A stretch of DNA of 12,474 bases from JAGOJE01 sp964553715 (GTDB taxonomy: Bacteria; Pseudomonadota; Alphaproteobacteria; Rickettsiales; Rickettsiaceae), in NCBI GenBank assembly GCA_964553715.1, contig CAZKKY010000025.1, forward strand, positions 1-12,474. Direction: 5' to 3'. Both the position numbers and the translations under genes were made by a program. Positions 1-7,945 of the stretch are shown in pieces. The stretch's first letter is position 1, and the number at the start of each line of letters is the position of its first letter. The notes under the pieces are model-generated. The model searched no databases, was not told the origin of the DNA, and worked only from the letters and a program-made list of their open reading frames with translations.

Positions 1-45
1 GAACAGACTAAAACTCATGAAAAAGATTATGGCATGGGGATGTAG
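1..45 (+). CDS. possible C-terminal end of an upstream gene
   Basis: Frame 1 is open from the window edge for 14 codons (EQTKTHEKDYGMGM) and then stops at TAG 43-45. It may be the tail of a gene entering from the left. It is too short to identify, and frame 2 is also open here (to about position 148), so the choice of frame is not secure. The promoter-like element at 71-99 starts shortly after this stop, which fits a gene boundary. Confidence 0.25.
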   Translation, partial: EQTKTHEKDYGMGM

Positions 46-70
46 GGCGTATTTGCTTTCCATGAATGTA

Positions 71-99
71 TTGCTTCTATACACACGCTATGGTACAAT
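71..99 (+). promoter_or_regulatory. sigma70-like promoter for the first operon
   Basis: A -35-like TTGCTT (71-76) is followed by a 17-nt spacer and a -10-like TACAAT (94-99, five of six consensus bases). Transcription would begin near 105-107, leaving a leader of roughly 25 nt before the ATG at 132. The -35 is weak, but the -10 and spacing are good. This placement also argues against the upstream in-frame ATG at 66, which would lie ahead of the promoter. Confidence 0.5.
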
Positions 100-119
100 G
101 GGGGTTGTATATAGTAATC

Positions 120-124
120 AGAGG
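120..124 (+). promoter_or_regulatory. ribosome binding site deciding the ATG at 132
   Basis: AGAGG lies 7 nt upstream of the ATG at 132. The alternative in-frame ATG at 66 has no comparable site and lies upstream of the likely promoter. Confidence 0.6.
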
Positions 125-131
125 TATATTT

Positions 132-1847
132 ATGAAAAGAGTAGTTGTTAAGCCTGTGGTATCAAAACATGATGGTAGATTGGTGATAGAAAATGGTGAA
201 GGAAAAATAGTTAAGCAGTTTTATATCGATGATGATCAAGAAGAAGAGAGCATGAGTACAGACTTCACTTCTCTTAGCGTTAGTGATCGTGAAGATGAGA
301 ATAATAGCTCTGTATCACATCAAGAGCAGCTGACTCAAAAGCAGCAGATTGAGGCAGTAATGGCAGACATGAGAAAATCATCTATCACTCCTACAACCTT
401 TGTGCAGAGAAAGGTAATTAGCGCATCTGCAGTGTTAGACGCCATGAGGCATTCGGCAAGTGATGCTATAAAGCGTGTTTCAGAGATGAGTCAACTTGTT
501 AATAATATGAGAAAAGAGAATGATATTGCACTACTTAACGCAGAAATAAGTGAAGTTGCTGATAAGTTTTTGAGCTCTTATGATTACAGTAAATTGTGCG
601 CTGATATTAAGTTACCAACTAAAAACTTAGAACAAAAGAAGGATTCTTATAATCGTTATGCTAACGAACTGAGTCAAGTTACCCAGTGTTTAGACTCCAA
701 TAAAACGAGGTTAGTGGCATATGAAGATATTTATAAATATGGTTCATCATCAGTGATGCACTTTGGGATAAATGCTGCGTGTCTGTTTCCTGATAGTATC
801 ATACCTCAAGATAGTACAGTTCCTGTAAGTAATAATAACGAATTTTTAAGTAAACCCAAAAGTAATGGTAGCAAGGGTAGCAAAAAATCTGGGGGTGATA
901 ATATTTCGGCTGTTAGTAAGCTATTACATCCTCTTGAGGTATATACTATGCAAAAAGCACTGGAATATCTTCTAGGAAATAATGGATCAAAAAGTGTATT
1001 AATAGATATATTCGAAAGAGATGAGGAAGGGTCTATTATAAAAAAAGATATTCAAAGTAATGAACAGAAAGAAGATGATGAAGTAGAGCCCATAGGTCTA
1101 TTAAAACTGAACGTACATACTGTGACACTCTTCAAAAACAAAGTTGTTGACAAAAATGTAAACGAACAAAAAATCAATATAATAGTTATAGATCCAAACA
1201 AATCATCTCATAGTTCGCATCTTGCTGACCTAGACAATGGGCTTAGAATATTTGGACCAGATGTTACAGTTGTTAGAGGAAAATATGGTGCTGATTCTTC
1301 AAATATCATAAAGTTTTCTAAAGATTTAAATATATATACAGGTGTGAAAGATAAAGACGGTCCAAATTCAGATCAATATAGAGATTGTAGTGATGTGGCT
1401 GTTAAAATTGCTCTTGCGTTGAATAGTTCTGATAGTACATTAGACAACATTAATAAAATGGGAGAGTCAGATGTAATAAATGAGATTAGCAATGCAACTA
1501 TTAAAAAAGATGTAGTAGAAACTGAGATGCATGGTATTCCTGCTCAATATAATGTTGTTCTTAGAATGAAACAAGCATCTGATCCTATTGTTAGGAAGAA
1601 AACTCATTTTTTAATTACACAAATATACAAACAGATAGAAGCACAAAAAGAATTATCTCCAGAAGATCCTGATGAAAAGGCAAAGACAATGTATAAAAAA
1701 ATGATAGAAGCATTGAGTATCAATTATGCGCCAGAGGGATATGGTGAGGGTATTACTAGTCTATGTCAGTTATACACAGAAAATTTTGGAGAGATTGTAA
1801 AAAGTTTAGGTGATTTAAAAACAGGTAATGAAAATGAAGGCTCGTGA
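132..1847 (+). CDS. protein with possible CE-clan cysteine-peptidase-like core
   Basis: The 571-aa protein is not recognised as a named family. Seen: an N-terminus of mostly short beta-like segments (1-30), an acidic Ser-rich stretch (33-66), a helical, probably coiled-coil part (about 95-200), a Gly/Ser/Lys linker (244-255) and a second globular part (about 258-440). In the latter, His329 (VHTVTLF), a hydrophobic strand ending in Asp354 (IIVIDPN), Gln415 and Cys419 (DQYRDCSD) appear in the His-Asp/Asn-Gln-Cys order of CE-clan enzymes (Ulp1/SUMO proteases, YopJ acetyltransferases, bacterial deubiquitinases). CE-clan members are frequent effectors of intracellular bacteria and usually act on ubiquitin-like proteins or host kinases. 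The Gln-Cys gap of 4 is shorter than usual in Ulp1, so the call is tentative. A helical tail follows (485-571). There is no signal peptide or membrane segment. The start at 132 was chosen for its ribosome site and promoter. The last 14-20 nt overlap the next gene. Confidence 0.9.
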   Translation: MKRVVVKPVVSKHDGRLVIENGEGKIVKQFYIDDDQEEESMSTDFTSLSVSDREDENNSSVSHQEQLTQKQQIEAVMADMRKSSITPTTFVQRKVISASAVLDAMRHSASDAIKRVSEMSQLVNNMRKENDIALLNAEISEVADKFLSSYDYSKLCADIKLPTKNLEQKKDSYNRYANELSQVTQCLDSNKTRLVAYEDIYKYGSSSVMHFGINAACLFPDSIIPQDSTVPVSNNNEFLSKPKSNGSKGSKKSGGDNISAVSKLLHPLEVYTMQKALEYLLGNNGSKSVLIDIFERDEEGSIIKKDIQSNEQKEDDEVEPIGLLKLNVHTVTLFKNKVVDKNVNEQKINIIVIDPNKSSHSSHLADLDNGLRIFGPDVTVVRGKYGADSSNIIKFSKDLNIYTGVKDKDGPNSDQYRDCSDVAVKIALALNSSDSTLDNINKMGESDVINEISNATIKKDVVETEMHGIPAQYNVVLRMKQASDPIVRKKTHFLITQIYKQIEAQKELSPEDPDEKAKTMYKKMIEALSINYAPEGYGEGITSLCQLYTENFGEIVKSLGDLKTGNENEGS

Positions 1848-2577
1848 TAATAGTTTTAGTAGTGATAATGATTCTAGAACGGTGTCATCACATCATAGTT
1901 CTGTTTATGATTCAGATTCTGAATTGTATAGACAAGATGGTGAGGTTGTCTATGATACTCAGTCGAATTTGACTGAAAAAAATGTACGACTTTTAAAGTA
2001 TAAAAATTATATAGAAAACCTTCCGCCGATTAGTTACCCTTATTGGCAACATCATCAGAGAGCCGTTGACTCTTATAAAAACAATGATATCAATCGCTCT
2101 ATAGAAGAAATAACAGAAGCTATGCGGCTTGTAATGCAAAATGCAAATATAACAGCTAATCGTATTTATAAAGTGATGGTCATATATCATTATCTACAGT
2201 TTGCAGATACAACAAAATTTTATAATACCATTAAATTTCGTGCATATATGCCAGAGGTGTTAACCGTTGCAGAGGCTCTGCAAGATCAAAAAGTGCTTGA
2301 TAAGACTTTGTCTGTAATGAGTATGGGTTTTTCGAATATATCTTTAGATGATGGTTATAAAAAGGAAGATTTGTCAAAAAAATTACCGGATGAATTATCA
2401 TCAAAACAAGAAGAAATTCTTTCAAAGTTAGACATAGAGGATGTTAATAGCAATACTGTTATTGCCAAGTACGAAGATAATTTTAGGCCTAGCTTAGATG
2501 ATGTAAAATTATCTGGTGAGCATTTTTCGCTTAAACCTAATGATTTTGTAGCCACCAATTCTGTTGATGATTTTTGA
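1834..2577 (+). CDS. unknown protein, acidic Ser-rich head and TPR-like middle
   Basis: Not recognised; 247 aa. Residues 6-45 are a disordered-looking head rich in Ser, Asp and His (for example VYDSDSE). Residues about 69-125 form two amphipathic helix pairs; the first, around YWQHHQRAV and SIEEITEAM, fits the spacing of a TPR unit (W71, A77, Y81, I90, A96). The C-terminal third is Lys/Asp/Glu-rich and probably helical, then extended. No signal peptide or transmembrane segment is seen. ATGs at 1828 and 1834 are both possible. I favour 1834 because AGG at 1823-1825 then sits 8 nt upstream rather than 2. Either choice overlaps the end of the preceding gene, so the two are probably translationally coupled and may act together. 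TPR-like pairs usually bind proteins, but the partner cannot be read from the sequence. Confidence 0.85.
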   Translation: MKARDNSFSSDNDSRTVSSHHSSVYDSDSELYRQDGEVVYDTQSNLTEKNVRLLKYKNYIENLPPISYPYWQHHQRAVDSYKNNDINRSIEEITEAMRLVMQNANITANRIYKVMVIYHYLQFADTTKFYNTIKFRAYMPEVLTVAEALQDQKVLDKTLSVMSMGFSNISLDDGYKKEDLSKKLPDELSSKQEEILSKLDIEDVNSNTVIAKYEDNFRPSLDDVKLSGEHFSLKPNDFVATNSVDDF

Positions 2578-2635
2578 AATTAAGGTGTAAATTTAACTTA
2601 CGCGTGATTGTACATTATATCCTACTAATCTATAA

Positions 2636-2664
2636 TTGATTTTTCTTATATAATTTGTTATAGT
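2636..2664 (+). promoter_or_regulatory. sigma70-like promoter for the second operon
   Basis: In the 146-bp gap between genes, TTGATT (2636-2641, four of six) is followed by a 17-nt spacer and TATAGT (2659-2664, five of six). A perfect TATAAT at 2649-2654 is nearby but has no good -35 at the right distance. Transcription would start near 2671, giving a leader of about 50 nt. No terminator-like hairpin with a T-run is seen after the preceding stop, so read-through from the first operon remains possible. Confidence 0.5.
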
Positions 2665-2723
2665 GTAAGAACGAGTTATAATTAGTTTATGACTTAATTG
2701 AATGTTAATTTTAGTGTAGAATT

Positions 2724-4625
2724 ATGGCTGCGTTATTAGATTACCTACCTTCGCAAAAACCAAAAATTGATGAGGTGTATGTAAGTCAGTTGTTGGATAA
2801 TGAGAACAAACGGAAAGATTTAGAAAAGATATCTTCTATAGTGCAGAATTTTCGATTAATTAAGCCAGATATACAAATTACTAATCCACATCATAAAGTC
2901 AATACTATATTATCCTCATGGGATAAGCATGAAAAAAGCTTACACGATAATTTGGTTTTAGTGTTATCCGCATCATTAGAACTTAGGAATTATGATGTTT
3001 TTGATAGATCATTATCATACAGGAAGATGCAAAGTTTTATAGAATCTGCATTAGATAATGTAGGTACAATAGAAGGTAAATTATCAGCACTAAGTAATGC
3101 TAATGTGAGTGGACTAGAAAACTCTTGTAACCAAGTTTCGATCCTGAAATGGTTATTACAATTTATTAAAGCAACTATAGATTTGGCTTTGGATGATAAT
3201 GATAGTGCTTGTCGTATATTTTGTATATTAACTAATACAGATAACAAAGGTTTTAGCCTGGTAAAACAATTTTTAGAAAAACCAGATGATATACTACATA
3301 ATCTTTTATTACAGAGAACAGATGAAAATCTTCTTAGGTCTATATTAGAAAAAATAGAAACTTATAAAATTGAATCATATACCAAAGCGTTTATAAATTC
3401 ATCCGGTACAAATAGTAGTTTAAAAATTCATCATGTAATGTCTGAGTATTTGGAGAGAAGCTTCAGTGTAATGAAAGCTACAGCAGATTTACAAACTAAG
3501 AATGGTAGTAGTGTTAATCCAAAACTTTACAAACCATTGTTAAAAGCGTTATCGGAGAATGCTGGTTCCCAAATTGCCTTGAATATGGGGCGTGAGATGA
3601 TTCGTTTGGGTGATTACGATAATGCATTGAGGTGCATTAATATAGCAAGTCAGCATCCTGGACTGACTGATATGAATAGATTAGACATTTTATACAACTT
3701 ATCACTTGTTTATTTGCATAAAGAAAATTACCAGCAAATTTTGAATGATACATCTAACTTGAATTCAATATCTATTTGTTCAGATTCATCTACTTACGGG
3801 AATCTATTATGTGTTTGGTGTGATGCGTATTATATACTCGGGAAGAAAAGAGAGGCTATAAACAGTATTATTGAGGCTTTAGATTATATTAAGCCCGGTG
3901 ATTCTATTTATAAATATGTATACGAAAAATTTGTTGAATTTGTAGATCAACTGCAAGATTTAGAGCTAGAGCATGTATATGGTATTGAGGAAATAAAAAA
4001 GCTAGCTATTTCTTGGGTAGATAAATTAGAAGCTAAGGACGCAAAAGGGTTTCCTGAATTTGATGATGTTGCGAAAAAAGAAATATCTGCTGCAGTCAGT
4101 GCAGGATCGTTACAAATAATCCTATATGAACAAATCTATGCAGAAGTTATAAGCAGTTTCCGCCAAGAATGTTATAAAGGGAATTTAGAAGGTATTAAGA
4201 GTTTAATAAACAATAATAAGTCGATTTTTGGATTTACTACATTAGTCAATAGTCCAGAAACATTATTTTATGTAATAAATGGGATAGCAAGTAGTAAAGA
4301 AAAAGCTGATGTAATGTCATTTCTAAAGCAAGAGAAGTTGTTAGAATTAGATATAAATAATGGTTTTGCTTTAGAAATGGCAGTACAAAAAAATGATCTT
4401 TCTTTAGTACAATTTCTTATGTTTAATAATGTAAGAATGCTTTCTGAGCATGATGAGGATGGGATATTACTGTTTTATGCGGCTCAAAAAAATAATTATG
4501 ATATGTTTCTCTTTTTAAAAAATAAAGATATTAAGGTCGATTCAGAGTTTTTGCAAGAAATTGAGGACCTAAAAATTAGTGGAGATTTAATCATACCTAA
4601 TAATTGGCTGCATGAATATGTATGA
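2724..4625 (+). CDS. TPR and ankyrin-like repeat protein
   Basis: The 633-aa protein is almost wholly helical. Residues about 283-390 contain two to three TPR-type helix pairs: MIRLGDYDNALRCINIA, then LSLVYLHKENYQQIL, then CDAYYILGKKREAINSIIEAL, each with the small-residue and hydrophobic spacing of TPRs. The C-terminal part (about 480-606) has degenerate ankyrin-like units: CYKGNLEGIKSLINN, then EMAVQKNDLSLVQFLMFNN, then FYAAQKNNYDMFLFLKN. The first 280 residues are helical and unrecognised. No catalytic motif, signal peptide or membrane segment is visible, so a protein-binding scaffold or host-partner-binding effector is likely (inference). The ATG at 2724 has no good Shine-Dalgarno match (upstream TTAGTGTAGA), unlike the genes in the third block. 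It is the first gene of the second unit and overlaps the next gene by 14 nt. Confidence 0.9.
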   Translation: MAALLDYLPSQKPKIDEVYVSQLLDNENKRKDLEKISSIVQNFRLIKPDIQITNPHHKVNTILSSWDKHEKSLHDNLVLVLSASLELRNYDVFDRSLSYRKMQSFIESALDNVGTIEGKLSALSNANVSGLENSCNQVSILKWLLQFIKATIDLALDDNDSACRIFCILTNTDNKGFSLVKQFLEKPDDILHNLLLQRTDENLLRSILEKIETYKIESYTKAFINSSGTNSSLKIHHVMSEYLERSFSVMKATADLQTKNGSSVNPKLYKPLLKALSENAGSQIALNMGREMIRLGDYDNALRCINIASQHPGLTDMNRLDILYNLSLVYLHKENYQQILNDTSNLNSISICSDSSTYGNLLCVWCDAYYILGKKREAINSIIEALDYIKPGDSIYKYVYEKFVEFVDQLQDLELEHVYGIEEIKKLAISWVDKLEAKDAKGFPEFDDVAKKEISAAVSAGSLQIILYEQIYAEVISSFRQECYKGNLEGIKSLINNNKSIFGFTTLVNSPETLFYVINGIASSKEKADVMSFLKQEKLLELDINNGFALEMAVQKNDLSLVQFLMFNNVRMLSEHDEDGILLFYAAQKNNYDMFLFLKNKDIKVDSEFLQEIEDLKISGDLIIPNNWLHEYV

Positions 4626-6294
4626 AGAGAGTAAAGGTAGCAAGAGTATTATAGAAAAATATTCAGATTGTGCTAGAAAATGGGATGAATGGTATTCTAG
4701 TTATTATGGTTTGAAACGTTATCAACATAAAGCAGTAAGGGTAGAGCAAGGGGAGTATGCTGTTGTAAGTTTGGATATAGCTTTAGGTACTTATAATGTA
4801 CATCAATGTGTAGTATTATATTTTGCTACAGATAAACTGCACGGCCTTGCGCATATTGATGGTCATACTGAAATAAAATCTTTAAGATTTTATTTATTAG
4901 ATCTTGGAATTGATAATAATAAAAACGCAAATTTTTCTTATATGAAGATCATAGGAGCTAAATCTACTAATGTAATGGGCTTAAATGATAGTGAAGCGAA
5001 TATAAATAAAGTTGTTAAATTTTTAAAAGGATTTTTTGGGGAGCAAGGTTCTTATGATATTGACTCACTTGCTAGTACGAGGCAATATTTAACTGATTTC
5101 GTTATTGAATGGTCAATAGACAATTCGGAGCCAGTAGTTCATGATCGAACTCTTGCTTTAGGTGATTATAGTAGGGTACAGGCATTACATACAATACAAG
5201 AAATCAAAAGGAAGGATGGATATTTAGGAACATATCCGATAGCTAGAGCAAATGATGGGCATAGTAATTGTGTGTTTTTAGATGAAAGAGCCATCGTGAA
5301 GTTGCATGAATATTTGACTCCTCAAGACAAATGTGTTTTAGGTGGTCAGAATTCTTCTGCATTTAATGCTGCAATACCAGTTATATTATATCAATGGAGA
5401 GAATGTATCAAAAATTTATCTGAAAACATCCGTACTAGTACTCCACTTTTTATAGGTGATGGTTCGATTGAGCGTAATAGCGAAATTTTTACTTTTGGTA
5501 ATCAGTATAGTAATTCAGCAAATATAAATCTTGTACTAGAATATTGTAGAAGTATTGATTCTGATCTAAAGAGTGATTTGGTAAAGCAACAGCTATTTGC
5601 AAAATATAAACAAAATACTGTTGCCAATGATTATGACATTTTTGGTTTTGATGCAGCTATTTCTGCGAAATCTTTGATTTCTGTAATATTAGAATATAGT
5701 CATACATTAGGAAAGTTATTGATGCTAAATTCTCAAGGAGGTTGTGATTTAGATAACAAATTTTATAAGATATTGGACATAAAAGCAACCTTAAGTTATG
5801 ATGAGATAGGGGTTTTAGCAAGAGTGATAGAACAGTCTAACCAAAATATACAATATGATTTAACTAGTGATGAAACGTATCAGCAAATAAGTATGCAGTT
5901 TCAGTTTAGGGGAGTGCGACTGAATAGGCAAGAAAAAATAATTTTATCGCAAAAACAAAATACTTATAATGAGGCAATGAACGGGTTTTGTACAAATCAT
6001 AATCTTGATCCTGCTGAAGTACGGCAATCTATTGAAGCAAGATGTAATAAAGTTAAAATTGATAAAACAAATGCATCTCAAATTACAGATGAATCAAAAT
6101 TTGCTAGTGTGCAGCAAGAGTTTTTGAATGCTTTAGATCCAAAACCTGCAGTCTTTAGTAGTACCACTATAGGGATGCATTTATCAGAATGCGCTGATGA
6201 TCATTCGTATGTTTACGACCAAAACTTTGGGCATAAATTATCAACACTAATAGGTGCTGATAATTTGGGTAGTAATATTGATTCTGGAGTGTAA
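4612..6294 (+). CDS. protein with CheD/CNF1-like deamidase-type N-terminal domain
   Basis: 560 aa. Residues about 45-170 look like a CheD-fold glutamine deamidase. Thr60 and Cys66 (TYNVHQC) are followed by the strand VVLYFATDKLHGLAH with His81, then KIIGAKSTNVMGLNDSEANI, which parallels the 'GGA..-G..-IGERN' segment of CheD. The Thr-x5-Cys spacing equals that of CheD (Thr21/Cys27) and BLF1 (Thr88/Cys94); the Cys-to-His gap of 15 equals that of CNF1 (Cys866/His881). The 'LSGC'/'LGSC' motif itself is not kept (VHQC here). Known members deamidate Gln in chemoreceptors, Rho GTPases or eIF4A. No chemotaxis gene is nearby, so a host-directed role is inferred. Residues 200-560 are unrecognised and mixed alpha/beta. 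No signal peptide is seen. ATGs at 4612 and 4618 both overlap the previous stop and neither has a clear ribosome site, implying translational coupling. Confidence 0.9.
   Translation: MNMYEESKGSKSIIEKYSDCARKWDEWYSSYYGLKRYQHKAVRVEQGEYAVVSLDIALGTYNVHQCVVLYFATDKLHGLAHIDGHTEIKSLRFYLLDLGIDNNKNANFSYMKIIGAKSTNVMGLNDSEANINKVVKFLKGFFGEQGSYDIDSLASTRQYLTDFVIEWSIDNSEPVVHDRTLALGDYSRVQALHTIQEIKRKDGYLGTYPIARANDGHSNCVFLDERAIVKLHEYLTPQDKCVLGGQNSSAFNAAIPVILYQWRECIKNLSENIRTSTPLFIGDGSIERNSEIFTFGNQYSNSANINLVLEYCRSIDSDLKSDLVKQQLFAKYKQNTVANDYDIFGFDAAISAKSLISVILEYSHTLGKLLMLNSQGGCDLDNKFYKILDIKATLSYDEIGVLARVIEQSNQNIQYDLTSDETYQQISMQFQFRGVRLNRQEKIILSQKQNTYNEAMNGFCTNHNLDPAEVRQSIEARCNKVKIDKTNASQITDESKFASVQQEFLNALDPKPAVFSSTTIGMHLSECADDHSYVYDQNFGHKLSTLIGADNLGSNIDSGV
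6286..6289 (+). promoter_or_regulatory. ribosome binding site deciding the ATG at 6299
   Basis: GGAG sits 9 nt before the ATG at 6299, inside the last codons of the preceding gene. The longer in-frame start at 6254 would add 15 residues encoded entirely within that gene and lacks a comparable site. Confidence 0.6.
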
Positions 6295-6298
6295 TATA

Positions 6299-7747
6299 AT
6301 GTCGAAGTCAAAAAATCAATCGAATAAGTTTAATGATATAAAGTTGTCTGATGGTGTTCTTAGAAAAGTGGATAGTTTTAAAGCAATAGTATCTCAAGGT
6401 AAACAAAGGAAAATTTTAGATAAGAATAGCCATAAGAAGTTAGTACATAAAAAATATGATGATGGACACAATACCAAAGATCATATTACATTATTTAGAG
6501 TTAAAGATAAAAAATCATTACCTCCAAAAGAGATAAAAGAACATACAGTACATGGACCTGAATGGACGCCTCCTTCTTCTGTCGGGTTTGTTATGGGTGC
6601 CTTAAGTAAAGGATATAGGGTTTGGTCTGCTACTGAGTATACAAAAGATAATATATGTGGCAAAGATAGTGAGGAGATAGCTATTCTTGCAAGAGAGTCG
6701 ATGGCTACAATGATGTTCGGATGGATAGCTCGTGAACCACAAAAAAATGAAAAATATGGTAAGACTGATAGAGGGCCACATGTTGTTTTTACACCCCCAT
6801 CTAGTCCACGAGCATTTTTAGATGTAGAAGATAAAGTAGCAAGAATATTAGATGTGAACGCGAAATGGCAACATATGCCTATGTCATTAGAGAAATTAAC
6901 TAGATTATCATCTCCTATATCAAAGCCATTATCAGATTTTTTGAAAAAAACGCAATTACCAAGAGAAAATTTTCATGACTCTTTAGTTAGAATGGTCATG
7001 AAGAATGAGTTATCGATTGAAGAAATGAGTAGTGCTCCTGTGGAATTACTGCTTGATGAAGAGGTTGTTTTACTTTTATCTGACAAAACTCTGTATTTTC
7101 AAGAATTAGTAGCGATATATGATGAGTTTATTGATGCTAGTGAAAGTGTTATTGGAGAGTTTAGTTTTTCTGAATTGTATAATTTGATCTTGAATAATAG
7201 AGGTGAATTAGCGGATTTATTATTTGAGTTAAAACTTAGCATTAATGATGTAATCGCTTTGTACAATCAAGATCCTGAAATGTTTTGTGCTGTTGCCAAT
7301 GATAATGCTATAAAATTTTTTAATGAATATTCTAGTGACTGTGACATAACAAGAATGTTAGAAATTTATAAAAATAATCAATCTTTATTTTATGCTCTAA
7401 TAAACGATCCAGATGAGCTATTGCAAGACATAAGTGTGGAGGATTTTATCAATGGTTATGAAGAAGAACAAGAGAGAATTAATAGAATATCAGATGATGA
7501 TTTATATAAGGATGATTATGATCCTTATGATATTTTAAGAAATAGGGTGAATGAAGATGGCTGTCCCGATGAATTATTACCAAGAAATAGTTGGTCTGAT
7601 TCAGAATATTCTAATTCGGAGTATGATAATAGTACTAGCAATTCTGATGGAAATTACTCTGAATCAGATTATTGTAATTCCGAGATTGATGAATTTGATA
7701 ATATAGATATATCTGGTAGAGATATTAACGATATATATGATTATTAG
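6299..7747 (+). CDS. unknown protein, basic head, helical repeats, acidic tail
   Basis: Not recognised; 482 aa. Residues 1-60 are Lys-rich, with a dense basic patch at about 35-52 (KQRKILDKNSHKKLVHKK). Residues 61-190 look globular, with the segments TLFRVKDKK, HGPEWTPPSSVGF and GYRVWSATEY. Residues 195-385 are helical and include three related units at 290-309, 314-333 and 350-368 on the pattern 'hxxhhxLYxxxxELFxALh' (ELYNLILNNRGELADLL; DVIALYNQDPEMFCAVA; RMLEIYKNNQSLFYALI). Residues 386-482 are highly acidic and low in complexity, dominated by Asp, Glu, Ser, Asn and Tyr. The charge split is striking and could suit nucleic-acid or histone-like targets, but that is speculation. There is no signal peptide. 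The gene begins 4 nt after the previous stop, so it is co-transcribed and probably coupled. It is the last gene of the second unit. Confidence 0.88.
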   Translation: MSKSKNQSNKFNDIKLSDGVLRKVDSFKAIVSQGKQRKILDKNSHKKLVHKKYDDGHNTKDHITLFRVKDKKSLPPKEIKEHTVHGPEWTPPSSVGFVMGALSKGYRVWSATEYTKDNICGKDSEEIAILARESMATMMFGWIAREPQKNEKYGKTDRGPHVVFTPPSSPRAFLDVEDKVARILDVNAKWQHMPMSLEKLTRLSSPISKPLSDFLKKTQLPRENFHDSLVRMVMKNELSIEEMSSAPVELLLDEEVVLLLSDKTLYFQELVAIYDEFIDASESVIGEFSFSELYNLILNNRGELADLLFELKLSINDVIALYNQDPEMFCAVANDNAIKFFNEYSSDCDITRMLEIYKNNQSLFYALINDPDELLQDISVEDFINGYEEEQERINRISDDDLYKDDYDPYDILRNRVNEDGCPDELLPRNSWSDSEYSNSEYDNSTSNSDGNYSESDYCNSEIDEFDNIDISGRDINDIYDY

Positions 7748-7945
7748 TAAATCTAAACATTAATTAATCATAGATAACAAAGCATTCACGCTTAACCAAA
7801 TTATGGCATAGAAATTTCGTTCTATAAGAATCTGGTGCCCTACCACAATACATAAATCCACAAAATACATATACAGAGTAGTAATTGGATATTGCTCTTT
7901 GATATTATCAATTTTCATCATAAAAACAAATCTTAAATTTAATAC

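Noticed and set aside
66..131. Longer N-terminus of the first gene starting at ATG 66
   Set aside because: It would begin upstream of the likely -35/-10 pair at 71-99 and lacks a ribosome site; the ATG at 132 has AGAGG at 7 nt.
2..148. Frame-2 open stretch containing an ATG near 17
   Set aside because: It overlaps the promoter and the start of the first gene, has no ribosome site and no recognisable protein character.
2649..2654. Perfect TATAAT as the -10 of the second operon
   Set aside because: No acceptable -35 box lies 16-19 nt upstream; the TATAGT ten bases further on pairs with TTGATT at 17 nt.
6479..6700. ADP-ribosyltransferase-like Arg...Ser-x-Thr pattern in the 482-aa protein (LFRV, WSATEY)
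   Set aside because: No Glu-x-Glu or equivalent catalytic Glu is found at a fitting distance, so the resemblance is too weak to call.
7899..7915. TTGAT-ATT-ATCAA hairpin followed by TTTT as an intrinsic terminator
   Set aside because: The stem is only 5 bp and A/T-rich, the T-run is four bases, and it lies about 150 bp beyond the nearest stop.
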